From: UBA1227 sp963629305
GTDB lineage: Bacteria > Bacillota > Clostridia > Oscillospirales > Acutalibacteraceae
Assembly (NCBI GenBank): GCA_963629305.1
Contig: CAVGIJ010000010.1
Span: forward strand, 1 to 64,000
DNA: 64,000 nucleotides
Direction of reading: 5' to 3'
How positions within the stretch are numbered: position 1 is the first letter of the stretch; each line of letters starts with the position of its first letter. A program made the translations under genes and the position numbers. Positions 26,161-35,316 of the stretch are shown in pieces. The notes below the pieces were generated by a model. It was not told where the DNA came from. It searched no databases and worked only from the letters and a program-made list of their open reading frames with translations.

Positions 26161-26928
26161 TTATAAATCGAGCTTACGCATAAGGTCGAGCAATGCCTTT
26201 TTAACCGGAGTATCATCCGGTACAAATGCGGTAGGCTTGCCTTCGCAATCATATTCGTAAACTAAATTGTCATGCGGTAAAACACCGAGAAGAGGAAGTT
26301 CGTGCTTGTTTATTTCTTCAAGCACACCCTCATCAAGCTCTCCGTTTGGTGCTCTGTTTACTATGAGATGTATTTCCGTAGGATTGAGTTTAAGCTCTTT
26401 TATCATCTCATTTATACGTGCCACTGCCTGAATTCCTCTGCGTGAGCAATCGGAAACAAGAAGCATAACATCTACATGCGGAAGTGTTCCGCGGCTTATA
26501 TGTTCAAGGCCTGCTTCGTTGTCAATCACGGTATATTTGTAGTTGCCGACATACTTGTCTATCTGTGTTTTAAGCATGCCGTTTACAAAACAATAACAAC
26601 CCTGCCCCTGTGTACGTCCCATAACTATCATGTCAAAATCGTCTTCTTCAATAAGGGCGTCTGCAAACTTAAGTTCCGCATAATCCGCTTTTGACATGCC
26701 TGAAGGAATTGTTCCGTCAAGCTCAGAATGGGCAATTTCCTCTCTTATAGAACCGAGTGTAACGTCAATATCCACGCCGAGAACTTCATTGAGGTTTGAA
26801 TTGGCGTCCGCATCTACGACAAGAATCGGGCCCTCATTTTTCTTTGTAAGGTAGTCTATAATCATGCCGCAGGTGGTAGTCTTTCCTACGCCGCCCTTAC
26901 CCGCAACAGCGATAGTTTTATTTGCCAT
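26161..26928 (-). CDS. cooC: CooC/AcsF-type nickel-insertion ATPase, copy 1
   Basis: A 255-residue P-loop ATPase of the MinD/CooC group, which loads nickel into CODH or acetyl-CoA synthase. The deviant Walker A is GKGGVGKTTT, followed by VVDADANSNLNEVLG, the nickel-binding CxC in GQGCYCFVN and DNEAGLEHISRG. It overlaps the cooT stop by one base (TAATG). A second CooC is at 34515-35288; the two differ enough to serve different targets, and this one, being grouped with acsD/acsCE, may serve ACS. That division is inference. Confidence 0.9.
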   Translation of the reverse strand: MANKTIAVAGKGGVGKTTTCGMIIDYLTKKNEGPILVVDADANSNLNEVLGVDIDVTLGSIREEIAHSELDGTIPSGMSKADYAELKFADALIEEDDFDMIVMGRTQGQGCYCFVNGMLKTQIDKYVGNYKYTVIDNEAGLEHISRGTLPHVDVMLLVSDCSRRGIQAVARINEMIKELKLNPTEIHLIVNRAPNGELDEGVLEEINKHELPLLGVLPHDNLVYEYDCEGKPTAFVPDDTPVKKALLDLMRKLDL

Positions 26929-27119
26929 TAGATATGCTCCTTTATAATAGCCTTAGCTCCGAGTAAATCGACAAAGAGAAGGTCTCCGTCAATCTCCTGC
27001 TGTCTCTCCATAAGGTCGGTTATTATAACCTTGTTGTCCCGAAGTTCTATCTTTGCGACATTGCTCATAAGAACATTTTCGGGATCTTCGGTATTTTTAT
27101 AAACTGTTGACAAACACAT
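26928..27119 (-). CDS. cooT: CooT-family nickel-binding protein
   Basis: A 63-residue protein starting MCLSTVY, the family hallmark; the N-terminal Cys2 binds nickel in Rhodospirillum CooT dimers. The rest (LRDNKVIITDLMERQQEIDGDLLFVDLLGAKAII, read in parts) matches the small beta-barrel fold. It lies between the His-rich gene and cooC, consistent with nickel delivery to CODH/ACS. Confidence 0.9.
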   Translation of the reverse strand: MCLSTVYKNTEDPENVLMSNVAKIELRDNKVIITDLMERQQEIDGDLLFVDLLGAKAIIKEHI

Positions 27120-27171
27120 TGTTTTTCCTCCTTTGTCTACAGTGAAACGGCGATGTATAAGCCGTATAAAA

Positions 27172-27417
27172 TCATTCTTTTATTTTTGAAAGCGCACTTG
27201 CAAGGATATCGTTTCCCTGATTGTAGCATTCAACCGCCCGCATTATTTCATTGCATATCTCTTCATTTCCCGCCTCTTTTATGTCTTCTGCAAGATGAGA
27301 AAGTTCATGAGTATGTTCGGCATTGTGACCAACCATATATTTCATAAGTACAACCAATTCTTCCATTGGTGTTTCACTGTGATGGTGTTCATGCACGTGA
27401 TCGTGATGCATATGCAT
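27172..27417 (-). CDS. Histidine-rich small protein, probable nickel-binding (CooJ-like in role)
   Basis: An 81-residue protein with eight His in its first 13 residues (H2, H4, H5, H7, H9, H11, H12, H13), then an all-helical C-terminal part with further His at HNAEHTHELSH. No catalytic motif is seen. It lies between DUF3786 and cooT in the CODH/ACS operon. Rhodospirillum CooJ is also a His-rich nickel chaperone, but its His tail is at the C-terminus, so this is an analogy in role and not clear homology. Confidence 0.75.
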   Translation of the reverse strand: MHMHHDHVHEHHHSETPMEELVVLMKYMVGHNAEHTHELSHLAEDIKEAGNEEICNEIMRAVECYNQGNDILASALSKIKE

Positions 27418-27419
27418 AT

Positions 27420-28043
27420 TTATAGCTCCTTCATTTTGTTTTTTATAAGTGTGATAAGCGTTTCAGCCATTACTACACGGTCCTCAGCCGCAAAACTGTC
27501 TTCAAAGTTATCGGAATAAAGGATCTGACTGCTTGGAGGAAATTCATCATCACCCTCCCAAATAAGGAGAGTTACAAAGTATCCGGGGATAACTTCAAAT
27601 TCGTATGCAGCATCACCGTGGTTTACTTTTTTTGCACCCATATTCTCACATGCGAGTGAGAACTTCGGTACATTTGTACCGAAGGAAAATGCGGCGCGGG
27701 TTATGCAGCGTCCGGTAAAGGGTGAAATGTACATTTCACCCCAGGACATTTCGCGAAAGGTCTTAAAGCCGCCGTGTGATTCACGGTATTCCATTTCAAG
27801 AAGGATACGCATGATGAAAGTCTGTGCTTTAAGATCATGGAGCGCGAATGCCTTGCTGTTTTCACAGCTTACAGTGAATTCCGGCCACGTGATTTTGTAT
27901 TCGTCAAAGAAAAAATTTACGTGAAAAGCAGCACCGTCGAACGCTGCACCGCACCGCGCCGCCGCTTTTTCAGGATCAATTTTCTTAAACTGTTCGACAT
28001 AATAGGCAAAAGGTACTTCCTTGATATTGTTTTTTATTTCCAT
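27420..28043 (-). CDS. DUF3786 protein of the CODH/ACS operon
   Basis: A 207-residue soluble protein; start ATG 28043 with GGAGGT upstream, 7 bases after the acsV stop (the open frame extends farther up but overlaps acsV). The sequence fits the DUF3786 family: VPFAYYVEQFKKIDPEKAAARCG at the start, FFFDEYKITWPEF, and a C-terminal FPPSSQILYSDNFEDSFAAED. The family is found almost only in anaerobes with corrinoid/CODH genes, and its role is unknown. Only 2 bases separate it from the His-rich gene, so it is translated with the metal-delivery genes. Confidence 0.8.
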   Translation of the reverse strand: MEIKNNIKEVPFAYYVEQFKKIDPEKAAARCGAAFDGAAFHVNFFFDEYKITWPEFTVSCENSKAFALHDLKAQTFIMRILLEMEYRESHGGFKTFREMSWGEMYISPFTGRCITRAAFSFGTNVPKFSLACENMGAKKVNHGDAAYEFEVIPGYFVTLLIWEGDDEFPPSSQILYSDNFEDSFAAEDRVVMAETLITLIKNKMKEL

Positions 28044-28050
28044 TTGAGGG

Positions 28051-29988
28051 TTATACCTCCTGCTTACTGTTCGGGAATCGTGAAAGGTCCGTATGAGGAA
28101 TGAAGCACGCGGCAACAAAGTTGTCCATATAACCCGGGTGTGTTGAAAGTTCAACATATGTCATGTTGCGTGAAAGATCCTCTATTTTTTTCTCAGCAGC
28201 CCCGGAGTAAACTGCGGCATACGCACCCGAAAGCGATGAATTTCCGATATACTCATATTTTTCGAGAGGAATATCCGGAAGCATACCAATGTTGATTGCA
28301 TTCTTTATGTTTATACCGCTTCCTATACCGCCGGCAACGTAAAAGTGTTCAACAACACTCTCATCCATATCTATTGATGAGAGAAGAGTATCTATTGCAG
28401 AATAGATTGCCCCTTTCGCACGTACAAAACTCTCAATATCTACTTCAGTGAGCGCTATCTCACGACCCGTATCCGACTCATCCGGAGTGGCAATGATATA
28501 ACTTCCCATACCGTATTCATCGTGCTTTACACGGTCACCCTCTCTTACATATTTTCCTTTTGAGTTGATGATACCCGTGCGATAAAGTTCTGAAATGATA
28601 TCTATGATTCCGGATCCGCAAAGACCAACCGGTTTTTGCCCTTCCTCGCCGACAACACTATAGGTCGGATTCATACTATCCTTATCTATTGTTATAGACT
28701 CTATGGCACCGTCTGTCGCACGCATTCCGCAGCTTATGTCTCCGCCCTCAAAGGCAGGGCCCGCAGAGCATGCACATGACATCATAAAGTCCCTGTTACC
28801 GAAAACAATTTCTCCGTTTGTCCCGAGATCCACAAAAAGTGAAAACTCATCTTTATCCCAGAGAAGAGTAGTAAGTGTACCGGCAGTGATATCTCCGCCG
28901 ACATACGAGCCGATATTCGGGCAGACAACAAGTTCCGCCTCAGGATTAACGGCAAGTCCTATATTTTGAGCCTTCATTCCGTGTAAATAGAAAAATGTAG
29001 GTATATACGGCTCTGTTCTCACCGGGTCGGAGTAAACTCCGAGCAACAGGTGATTCATTGTAGTATTAGAAGCAACACAGACTCTGACTATCTTTGTTAT
29101 AACAACTTTTGCACTATGGCAAAGGTTACTTACAATAGGAATTATTGTTTCACGAACAATAGCATCCTTAAGACGTTTGATACCGCCTGTCTTGTTTTGC
29201 TCAATTATTCTGTTTATAACATCAGCACCATAGCGGATTTGTCCGTTACCGCTTGACGCCTTTGCAAGAAGCTTGCCGTCCTTCATGTCGACAAGCACGG
29301 CAGATACGGTGGTTGTGCCGATATCTATTGCCAGACCGCATACCGGAGTGGTATCAAGTGGGCTCAAGATATCATAGATCTTGAAGTTATCGCCTTTCTT
29401 TTCCCCGACAATACGAATCATAAAATCAGATTCACGCAGTTGTCTTGCAAGCTTTGCTATAGCAAAATACGGAATTTCAACATTCTTTACGGAAAACGCA
29501 TCTTTAACTCCGTTTATCAGCCTTTCATTGTCGGGCAATGTATCCGAGAGTGTCGGCTCCGGCAATGTAATAACCGTGTCGCAAAATTCGTTTGAAAGTT
29601 CAACTCCCGCATTTTTCATGTCATCAAGAAGTTTTTCAAATATTGCAACTTCTTCACCGCTTGAAAGGTCGGCAGTTTGCATACGGTTCTTGTATGCTGC
29701 GGCAATATCCGGAACAAGAACGGTTACGTCCGATTCAACTTTTGAGCCGCAACTAAGGCACCAGCCTTCTGCGGATTCCTCCGGAGTAATATGGCTTGAC
29801 GGCCAACAATTAAGGTTTCCGGACAAAAGTTTTACCCTGCATTTGCCGCATGCTCCGTTGCCGGAACAAGGTGCATCGATAGCCACGTTTGCAAGTCTTG
29901 CGACAGAGAGCAGGTTTGCCCCCGGTGCACATGAAACAGTTACCGGATGCATATGTTCATTTTCAAAAGTGAAAGTTACATCAAACAT
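28051..29988 (-). CDS. acsV: Corrinoid-protein reductive activator AcsV (RACo)
   Basis: A 645-residue protein. Residues 1-95 are a 2Fe-2S ferredoxin domain (CSGNGACGKC, then a late CLSCG). The remainder is the ASKHA-type DUF4445 activator: AIDIGTTTVSAVLVD, SNTTMNHLLLG, FVDLGTNGEIVFG, SAGPAFEGG and VAGGIGSG. RACo uses ATP to push one electron into the inactive Co(II) corrinoid of AcsCD, returning it to Co(I). It sits 73 bases after acsB copy 2 in the operon. Confidence 0.92.
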   Translation of the reverse strand: MFDVTFTFENEHMHPVTVSCAPGANLLSVARLANVAIDAPCSGNGACGKCRVKLLSGNLNCWPSSHITPEESAEGWCLSCGSKVESDVTVLVPDIAAAYKNRMQTADLSSGEEVAIFEKLLDDMKNAGVELSNEFCDTVITLPEPTLSDTLPDNERLINGVKDAFSVKNVEIPYFAIAKLARQLRESDFMIRIVGEKKGDNFKIYDILSPLDTTPVCGLAIDIGTTTVSAVLVDMKDGKLLAKASSGNGQIRYGADVINRIIEQNKTGGIKRLKDAIVRETIIPIVSNLCHSAKVVITKIVRVCVASNTTMNHLLLGVYSDPVRTEPYIPTFFYLHGMKAQNIGLAVNPEAELVVCPNIGSYVGGDITAGTLTTLLWDKDEFSLFVDLGTNGEIVFGNRDFMMSCACSAGPAFEGGDISCGMRATDGAIESITIDKDSMNPTYSVVGEEGQKPVGLCGSGIIDIISELYRTGIINSKGKYVREGDRVKHDEYGMGSYIIATPDESDTGREIALTEVDIESFVRAKGAIYSAIDTLLSSIDMDESVVEHFYVAGGIGSGINIKNAINIGMLPDIPLEKYEYIGNSSLSGAYAAVYSGAAEKKIEDLSRNMTYVELSTHPGYMDNFVAACFIPHTDLSRFPNSKQEV

Positions 29989-30061
29989 AAAAATACCTTA
30001 TCATCAATACTTGTGGGGCAAGAATAAACCCGCCCCACATTTAATTTTGAAATTTAAGCCA

Positions 30062-32191
30062 TTACATGAGAGGTTCCATACCGAGTACGGGATGGTTCTT
30101 GCTCTCAAGGAACGGAATAAGGTCATCAACCTCTGTGCAGATGGTTTCATCGGCAATCATATCTGTGAAGTTATCTATACCATAGAGTTCTTTTGCGGTC
30201 TTGTTAAGTCTTTCCGCAACGTCATCCTTAAGTTCCTTCGGCATCCATACTATACGAGCTATACCGCCCTCGGCAGAAATAAACTTCTTGGATGAGATGA
30301 AGTGACGTCCGTGACCCATGTAACCCGGAGTCTGAACACCGCCGCCCGTGCAGGATGCGAGTTCACCGAATGTCATACCTGACGGAGTCATTCCGGCATA
30401 CTCACGGTTTACAACTATGACGCCGTTTGAAGCAGGCTCAATACCGCAGATACACTCAAAGCATCCGCATGATGTCATCGGATCTTCAAGGATTGAGTAA
30501 AGAGTAACATTTTCAACCGCACCGTGTGTTGCCTCATGAACAATCTTATTTACGTTTTCATAAGAACCTGTACGCTCATCAATAAGTCCCTCTTTCATGA
30601 TTGGCTGTGAAGGACCGTTAGGATTGAGTTCATAGGTTGCTTTTGCGTCAAGCCATGAAACAGCGCCGCAAAGGCCGAGACGTTCAGGCGTTACTACACA
30701 ACAGTGTGCCGGAGCAAAGCTCTGACAAAGGATACATGTGAAGAAACGGTCAACTGACTCATCTGTCATGCTGAGGAGTCTGTCATCGCGCTCGTTATAA
30801 CGCGGTACTGCCTTTGTCTCAAGCATTTCCGTTACTTTCGCAGGATCGGTTATAAGTGTAACCTGGCACTTATCAACAACCGTGTCGAACTCGTCCATAA
30901 TCATATGGTAGAGAACTTCGGCAAAATGGTTAAGTCTGAGACCCTTATCATATGCTTCCTGTGAAACACGGATTCTGATAAGGTTTCTCTGTCCTGTATG
31001 CATAACGCCTTCCATATAGTTGAACCATGCGTGAATCTTACGTTCAATAACACTTTCAAAATCAGGCTGCATCTTCTTACCGGCAACTTCGATAAGTGTA
31101 CCGAGAGCAAATTCCTTTTCGCCACAGTCAATGTCATTTCCGACAATTTCAATCTTGTGATCCTCGACCTCAGCCATATCCTTCATGAGAACAAGTTCTG
31201 CCGTAGGATTCTTGCTGGACCAGATTTCTATTGCCATGTCAGCCTTACGGATTATTTCACCTTCAAATGCCGAAGCAAATGCAACAGGAATAGGAAGATT
31301 GGTATCTTTAATTTTTATGTTTCGAAGTTCGAGTGAGTGTTTAACGGTTTCGGAATGGTCAAGAACTGACTCAAGAGCGCCCGGAACCTGATTTTCTCCG
31401 AGATCAATGTCAACAATTACAGGGAAACCGAGTGCAATAGCACCTGCACCTGCAGAAACAACAACCTCATCAATAGCACCGAATGTATTTACAAATGCCG
31501 GAACACGTTCTTTTGTATAAGTGAGAAGTGTGCCAAGGTCGCCCGGTTGTACATTGCCGAAAATAAGAGCTGCACGAATTGCAACAGTTACAACGTGAAT
31601 AACAGAAGTAACATCATGTCCGAGAGGAACTACACGGAAATCAAGGCCCATCTTAACGCCTGCATCGGCGCACTGCTCTATAACGTCACCGACCATAAAT
31701 GTCAAGATACCCTTTGACTGGTATCCCTTTACAACATTTGCAACATCCTCTGCACTGTCTGCTTTTCCGAGAACGACAGCAACACCCGGTATATCTCCTG
31801 TTACAAGAGGAACACCAAGCGAACGAATTATCGGATCGGGAACAAAGCCGATTCCGGAATCATTTTCGTATGGCTGTGCACCGTCAACGTATTTGAGTCC
31901 CTCAATGATCTCCGCACCGACTGCAGTTGCAAGGCCTGCATTGAGTGCCGGACCTATCTCAGGCTCGTTTGTAATAAGGCTCTTCAGTACGCCGACACAT
32001 GCAGGCAGGTCGCCGAGTGTCTTGACCTTTACACCTGTTGCGGCATAAATGGTCGGGAAGAAATATGCAGTATCGGGAAAAGCAATTTCCTTATCTGCAC
32101 CGTACTTTGCAATTGCGTCGTTTACCGCACCTTCGGTAAGACCCGCAACGGCATTTGAGCCACCGTAAATCAAATCAGTTAATGCGCTCAT
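30062..32191 (-). CDS. acsB: Acetyl-CoA synthase (AcsB), copy 2
   Basis: A 709-residue acetyl-CoA synthase that builds acetyl-CoA from CO, the corrinoid methyl group and CoA. The A-cluster cysteines are all present with standard spacing: C-x2-C-x8-C-x9-C (from CILCQSF to LGLC) and the CGC pair in MTSCGCFEC. The CO-gating Phe is kept. The N-terminal domain that docks to CODH is complete. It is a diverged paralogue of the gene at 32377-34515; the C-terminal halves are well over half identical by eye and the N-terminal thirds much less so. It has its own promoter. Confidence 0.93.
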   Translation of the reverse strand: MSALTDLIYGGSNAVAGLTEGAVNDAIAKYGADKEIAFPDTAYFFPTIYAATGVKVKTLGDLPACVGVLKSLITNEPEIGPALNAGLATAVGAEIIEGLKYVDGAQPYENDSGIGFVPDPIIRSLGVPLVTGDIPGVAVVLGKADSAEDVANVVKGYQSKGILTFMVGDVIEQCADAGVKMGLDFRVVPLGHDVTSVIHVVTVAIRAALIFGNVQPGDLGTLLTYTKERVPAFVNTFGAIDEVVVSAGAGAIALGFPVIVDIDLGENQVPGALESVLDHSETVKHSLELRNIKIKDTNLPIPVAFASAFEGEIIRKADMAIEIWSSKNPTAELVLMKDMAEVEDHKIEIVGNDIDCGEKEFALGTLIEVAGKKMQPDFESVIERKIHAWFNYMEGVMHTGQRNLIRIRVSQEAYDKGLRLNHFAEVLYHMIMDEFDTVVDKCQVTLITDPAKVTEMLETKAVPRYNERDDRLLSMTDESVDRFFTCILCQSFAPAHCCVVTPERLGLCGAVSWLDAKATYELNPNGPSQPIMKEGLIDERTGSYENVNKIVHEATHGAVENVTLYSILEDPMTSCGCFECICGIEPASNGVIVVNREYAGMTPSGMTFGELASCTGGGVQTPGYMGHGRHFISSKKFISAEGGIARIVWMPKELKDDVAERLNKTAKELYGIDNFTDMIADETICTEVDDLIPFLESKNHPVLGMEPLM

Positions 32192-32271
32192 AATAGATAT
32201 ACCTCCTAAATGTTAGTTACAAAAATAATGCTTTGTTTGTTTTTGTGAATTTTATAAACATACACAGTAAT

Positions 32272-32300
32272 AGTATACCACATTTTTTGCACATTGTAGA
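32272..32300 (-). promoter_or_regulatory. Internal promoter before acsB copy 2
   Basis: On the minus strand TCTACA (32295-32300), 17 bases, TATACT (32272-32277). It would start a second transcription unit (acsB copy 2 through acsC-acsE). Confidence 0.6.
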
Positions 32301-32308
32301 CACTTTCT

Positions 32309-32346
32309 GCGAGTAAAACCACCAAAATTTAGGCAGTTTTACTCGC
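32309..32346. repeat. Inverted repeat between the two acsB genes
   Basis: A perfect 11-base arm (GCGAGTAAAAC with GTTTTACTCGC) with a 16-base loop. There is no T-run after it on either strand, so it is a weak terminator, a processing stem or a protein-binding dyad just upstream of the internal promoter. Confidence 0.7.
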
Positions 32347-32376
32347 ACATCTCACAAAATCCTATTTTTCTGTATG

Positions 32377-34515
32377 TTAAATGTCAATAGGTTCCATTTC
32401 AAGTACCGGATGTCCTACCTCTCCGAGGAAGGTAAGAAGCTCTTCGGGATCTCCCGTACTGCAGGTTGTCTCGTCCGCAATCATGTCAGCAAAATTGTCA
32501 ATATCATAAAGTTCTTTTGCTGTTGCATTGAGCTTATCACGAATCTGCTCTTTAAGTTCCGACGGAAGCCATACGAGACGCTTTACGCCGCCTTCTGCCT
32601 TGATGAACTTTTTCGAAGCAATGTAATGTTTTCCGTGTCCCATGAAGCCCGGTGTCTGAACACCGCCGCCGGTCATTGATGCCATCTCCGAGAAAGTCAT
32701 TCCGAGAGGAGTTATTCCCGCATACTCACGTGTTGTTATAACAACACCCATTGAGCAAGGCTCAATACCGCAGATACACTCAAAGCATCCGCAGGATGTC
32801 ATAGGATCCTCGATAAGTGAATAAAGTGTTACGTGTTCAAGAGCACCGTGTGAAAGTGTACATACAGCCTCATCAACATCCTCGTAACGTCCTATATTTT
32901 CATCAATACATTTTTCTTTTGTAACAATCTGACAAGGTCCTGTCGGGTCAAGTTCATATGTTGCCTTAGCGTCAAGCCACGAAACGGCGCCGCAAAGGCC
33001 GAGACGTTCCGGAGTAACAATACAAACATGGCTCGGTGAGAAAGCCTGACACATGATACATGAATAGAACTGCGGAACAGACTCATCGGTCATGGATTTA
33101 AGTCTTTCATCACGCTTATCAAATACTTCATTTGCGTGTTTGCGAAGCTCTGCATTCTTTTCGGCGTCAACAACTATCTTAACCTGGCACTTGTCAACAA
33201 CCGTGTCAAAGTCAGACATAATCTTTGCATAGAGAACCTCGCCGATATGCTTAAACTTAAAGCCGGCTTCATAGTCAGCCTTTGAAATACGTACACGGAT
33301 CATGTCCCTCTGACCTGTGTGCATAAGACCCTCAACACAGTTTAAGAATGAGTGGAACTTACGCTCAAATACCGATTCAAAATCAGGCTGCATATTCTTT
33401 CCGGCAACCTCAACGGTATATGAAAGAGAAAGCTTTGTGCCTGCTTCAAATTCGTCTATTTCAGGTCCGATAACTTCTATCTTATGATCCTCAACCTCTG
33501 AGGCATCCTTTGTCTGAACAAGCTCGAAGCAGTCAACTCTTGAGCCGTCAACTTCAACCTGCATATCTGCCTTACGAATGATCTCACCCTCGTAAGCGGT
33601 TGAGAAAGCAACAGGGATGTCAATATTTGTTACCTTGATTTTGATTCCTCTTGCCTCAAGGCTGGTATCAATCCAGTCGTGGGTATCTTCATTGATAACG
33701 AGTGATTTCGGAACCGACCACATGTCCTCAGTATCATTTGTTATTACGGGGAAGCCGAGTTTTATTGCGCCGGCACCGCATGCAACAGTGATATCCGGTA
33801 CAGGCTTGTATGCATTTACAAATGCGTTTACCCTGTCAAATGTGTACTTGTGGAATCCGTCCCAATCGCCCGGCTGAATATTACCGAAAATCATCGCGCA
33901 GCGTGTAACAAGTGAGATGATATGTCCTACTGCCCAGATATCCGGGCCTACCGGTACAAGACGCACAGGAAATCCCATATTGATTCCGGCCTCATTCATC
34001 TGGTCGATGATTCCCCCGATAAGGAATACAAAAATACCTCTTGACTGGTATCCTTTTACTATTTCAACAGCCTCTTCAGTAGAAGGAGCAGGTCCGATGA
34101 TTACTACAAATCCCGGAATGTCACCCGTTACGAGAGGAACACCGAGTTCACGTACTTCAGCATCTGCAAAATGACCGTGATAAGTTGTTCCCTCATACGG
34201 TGTTGCGGTCTTTGCATACTTGCAAGCTTCAATCATTTCAGCCGCAATAGCAGTTCCCACACCCGAGTAAAAGATTGACTTTGTACGAGGCTCTCTGAGC
34301 ATCATAGCCTTTACGTCCGGGAGAACATCATGAAGTTCTCCGACTGTTGTTACTTTTTTTCCGATATATGCATATATACAAGCAAGGAAATATGCTGTAT
34401 TGGGCATGTTAAGCGGTGCATCCGCACCGAGTTCATCAAAGATTGCGTTTACGTCAGCCTCGGCTTTTGCAAACATCTCATCTGAACCACGGAATACTCT
34501 TTCAAATAATGCCAT
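32377..34515 (-). CDS. acsB: Acetyl-CoA synthase (AcsB), copy 1
   Basis: A 712-residue acetyl-CoA synthase, complete from the CODH-docking N-terminal domain to the A-cluster domain. The six A-cluster Cys are kept (CIMCQAF...HVC...LGLC and CGCFEC). It differs from copy 2 through the N-terminal domain and in small ways around the active site (QAFSPSHVC here, QSFAPAHCC there). Its start overlaps the cooC stop by one base (TAATG), so it is tightly coupled to cooS-cooC and is the likelier partner of that CODH. Both copies look functional. Confidence 0.93.
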   Translation of the reverse strand: MALFERVFRGSDEMFAKAEADVNAIFDELGADAPLNMPNTAYFLACIYAYIGKKVTTVGELHDVLPDVKAMMLREPRTKSIFYSGVGTAIAAEMIEACKYAKTATPYEGTTYHGHFADAEVRELGVPLVTGDIPGFVVIIGPAPSTEEAVEIVKGYQSRGIFVFLIGGIIDQMNEAGINMGFPVRLVPVGPDIWAVGHIISLVTRCAMIFGNIQPGDWDGFHKYTFDRVNAFVNAYKPVPDITVACGAGAIKLGFPVITNDTEDMWSVPKSLVINEDTHDWIDTSLEARGIKIKVTNIDIPVAFSTAYEGEIIRKADMQVEVDGSRVDCFELVQTKDASEVEDHKIEVIGPEIDEFEAGTKLSLSYTVEVAGKNMQPDFESVFERKFHSFLNCVEGLMHTGQRDMIRVRISKADYEAGFKFKHIGEVLYAKIMSDFDTVVDKCQVKIVVDAEKNAELRKHANEVFDKRDERLKSMTDESVPQFYSCIMCQAFSPSHVCIVTPERLGLCGAVSWLDAKATYELDPTGPCQIVTKEKCIDENIGRYEDVDEAVCTLSHGALEHVTLYSLIEDPMTSCGCFECICGIEPCSMGVVITTREYAGITPLGMTFSEMASMTGGGVQTPGFMGHGKHYIASKKFIKAEGGVKRLVWLPSELKEQIRDKLNATAKELYDIDNFADMIADETTCSTGDPEELLTFLGEVGHPVLEMEPIDI

Positions 34516-35288
34516 TATGATTCATCCTTTCTGTCCATCTTTGCCTTGATTGCTCTTATTTCTTCAAGAGCTTCAGGGCTGCAATCATAGGGAGAGAGGC
34601 CCTGTCTGTCAGCGTCAATTACTTCGCTGTTATAGCTTATAAAACCAAGCAAATCCTCTTTTGGTATACGGCTATTTACGAATTCTCTGTCTTTATCATC
34701 GCGTATTTTATTCGCAACTACATATACCCTTGTTATACCGATATCCGCGGCAAGTTTTTTTACGTTCATGTAAGTTTGAACGCTGCGGGCACCGGGCTCA
34801 ATAACAACTATGAAAAAATCCATCATCGATGCGGTTCCGCGTGCGAGGTGCTCAAGCCCCGCTTCCATATCCATGATAACAACATCATCTTTACGAAATG
34901 TCAGCGCCGAAAGAATCGATTTCAACATAACATGTTCGGGGCATACACATCCGCTTCCGCCTGTTTCGACCGTTCCCATGACAAGAAGCTTTACACCGTT
35001 TACATCCTTTCCGTACTTATCCGGGATATCAGATACCTGCGGATTAAGTTTGAAAAATTTGTTTGCGTCATTAGCGCCGGTTCTCTCTTCAACAAGCGAG
35101 CGCATTTTTGAAATAGGAACTATGGAATTTACTTCCTCCTCGGAAAGTCCGAGTGCAAGTCCGAGATTCGCATCAGGATCAACATCTGCCGCAAGAACCG
35201 TACGTCCCTCATCGGCATAAAGTCTTGCAAGTGTAGATGAAAGCGTTGTTTTCCCCACTCCGCCTTTTCCTGTTATTGCCAGTTTCAT
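34515..35288 (-). CDS. cooC: CooC-type nickel-insertion ATPase, copy 2
   Basis: A 257-residue P-loop ATPase: GKGGVGKTTLSS at the N-terminus, AADVDPDANLGLALG, the nickel-binding CxC in GSGCVCPEH and MDMEAGLEHLARG. It lies between cooS and acsB copy 1, so it most likely loads the CODH C-cluster. It differs from the copy at 26161 in the CxC region (GCVCPEH against GCYCFVN). Confidence 0.92.
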   Translation of the reverse strand: MKLAITGKGGVGKTTLSSTLARLYADEGRTVLAADVDPDANLGLALGLSEEEVNSIVPISKMRSLVEERTGANDANKFFKLNPQVSDIPDKYGKDVNGVKLLVMGTVETGGSGCVCPEHVMLKSILSALTFRKDDVVIMDMEAGLEHLARGTASMMDFFIVVIEPGARSVQTYMNVKKLAADIGITRVYVVANKIRDDKDREFVNSRIPKEDLLGFISYNSEVIDADRQGLSPYDCSPEALEEIRAIKAKMDRKDES

Positions 35289-35316
35289 AAATCTTATGAC
35301 CTCTTATGTTTACAAT

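Noticed and set aside
29381..30295. 304-codon plus-strand open frame
   Set aside because: It is antisense to acsV and the end of acsB, both firmly identified.
32309..32346. Ordinary terminator between the acsB genes
   Set aside because: The stem is perfect but no T-run follows on the minus strand, so it is listed as an inverted repeat rather than a terminator.
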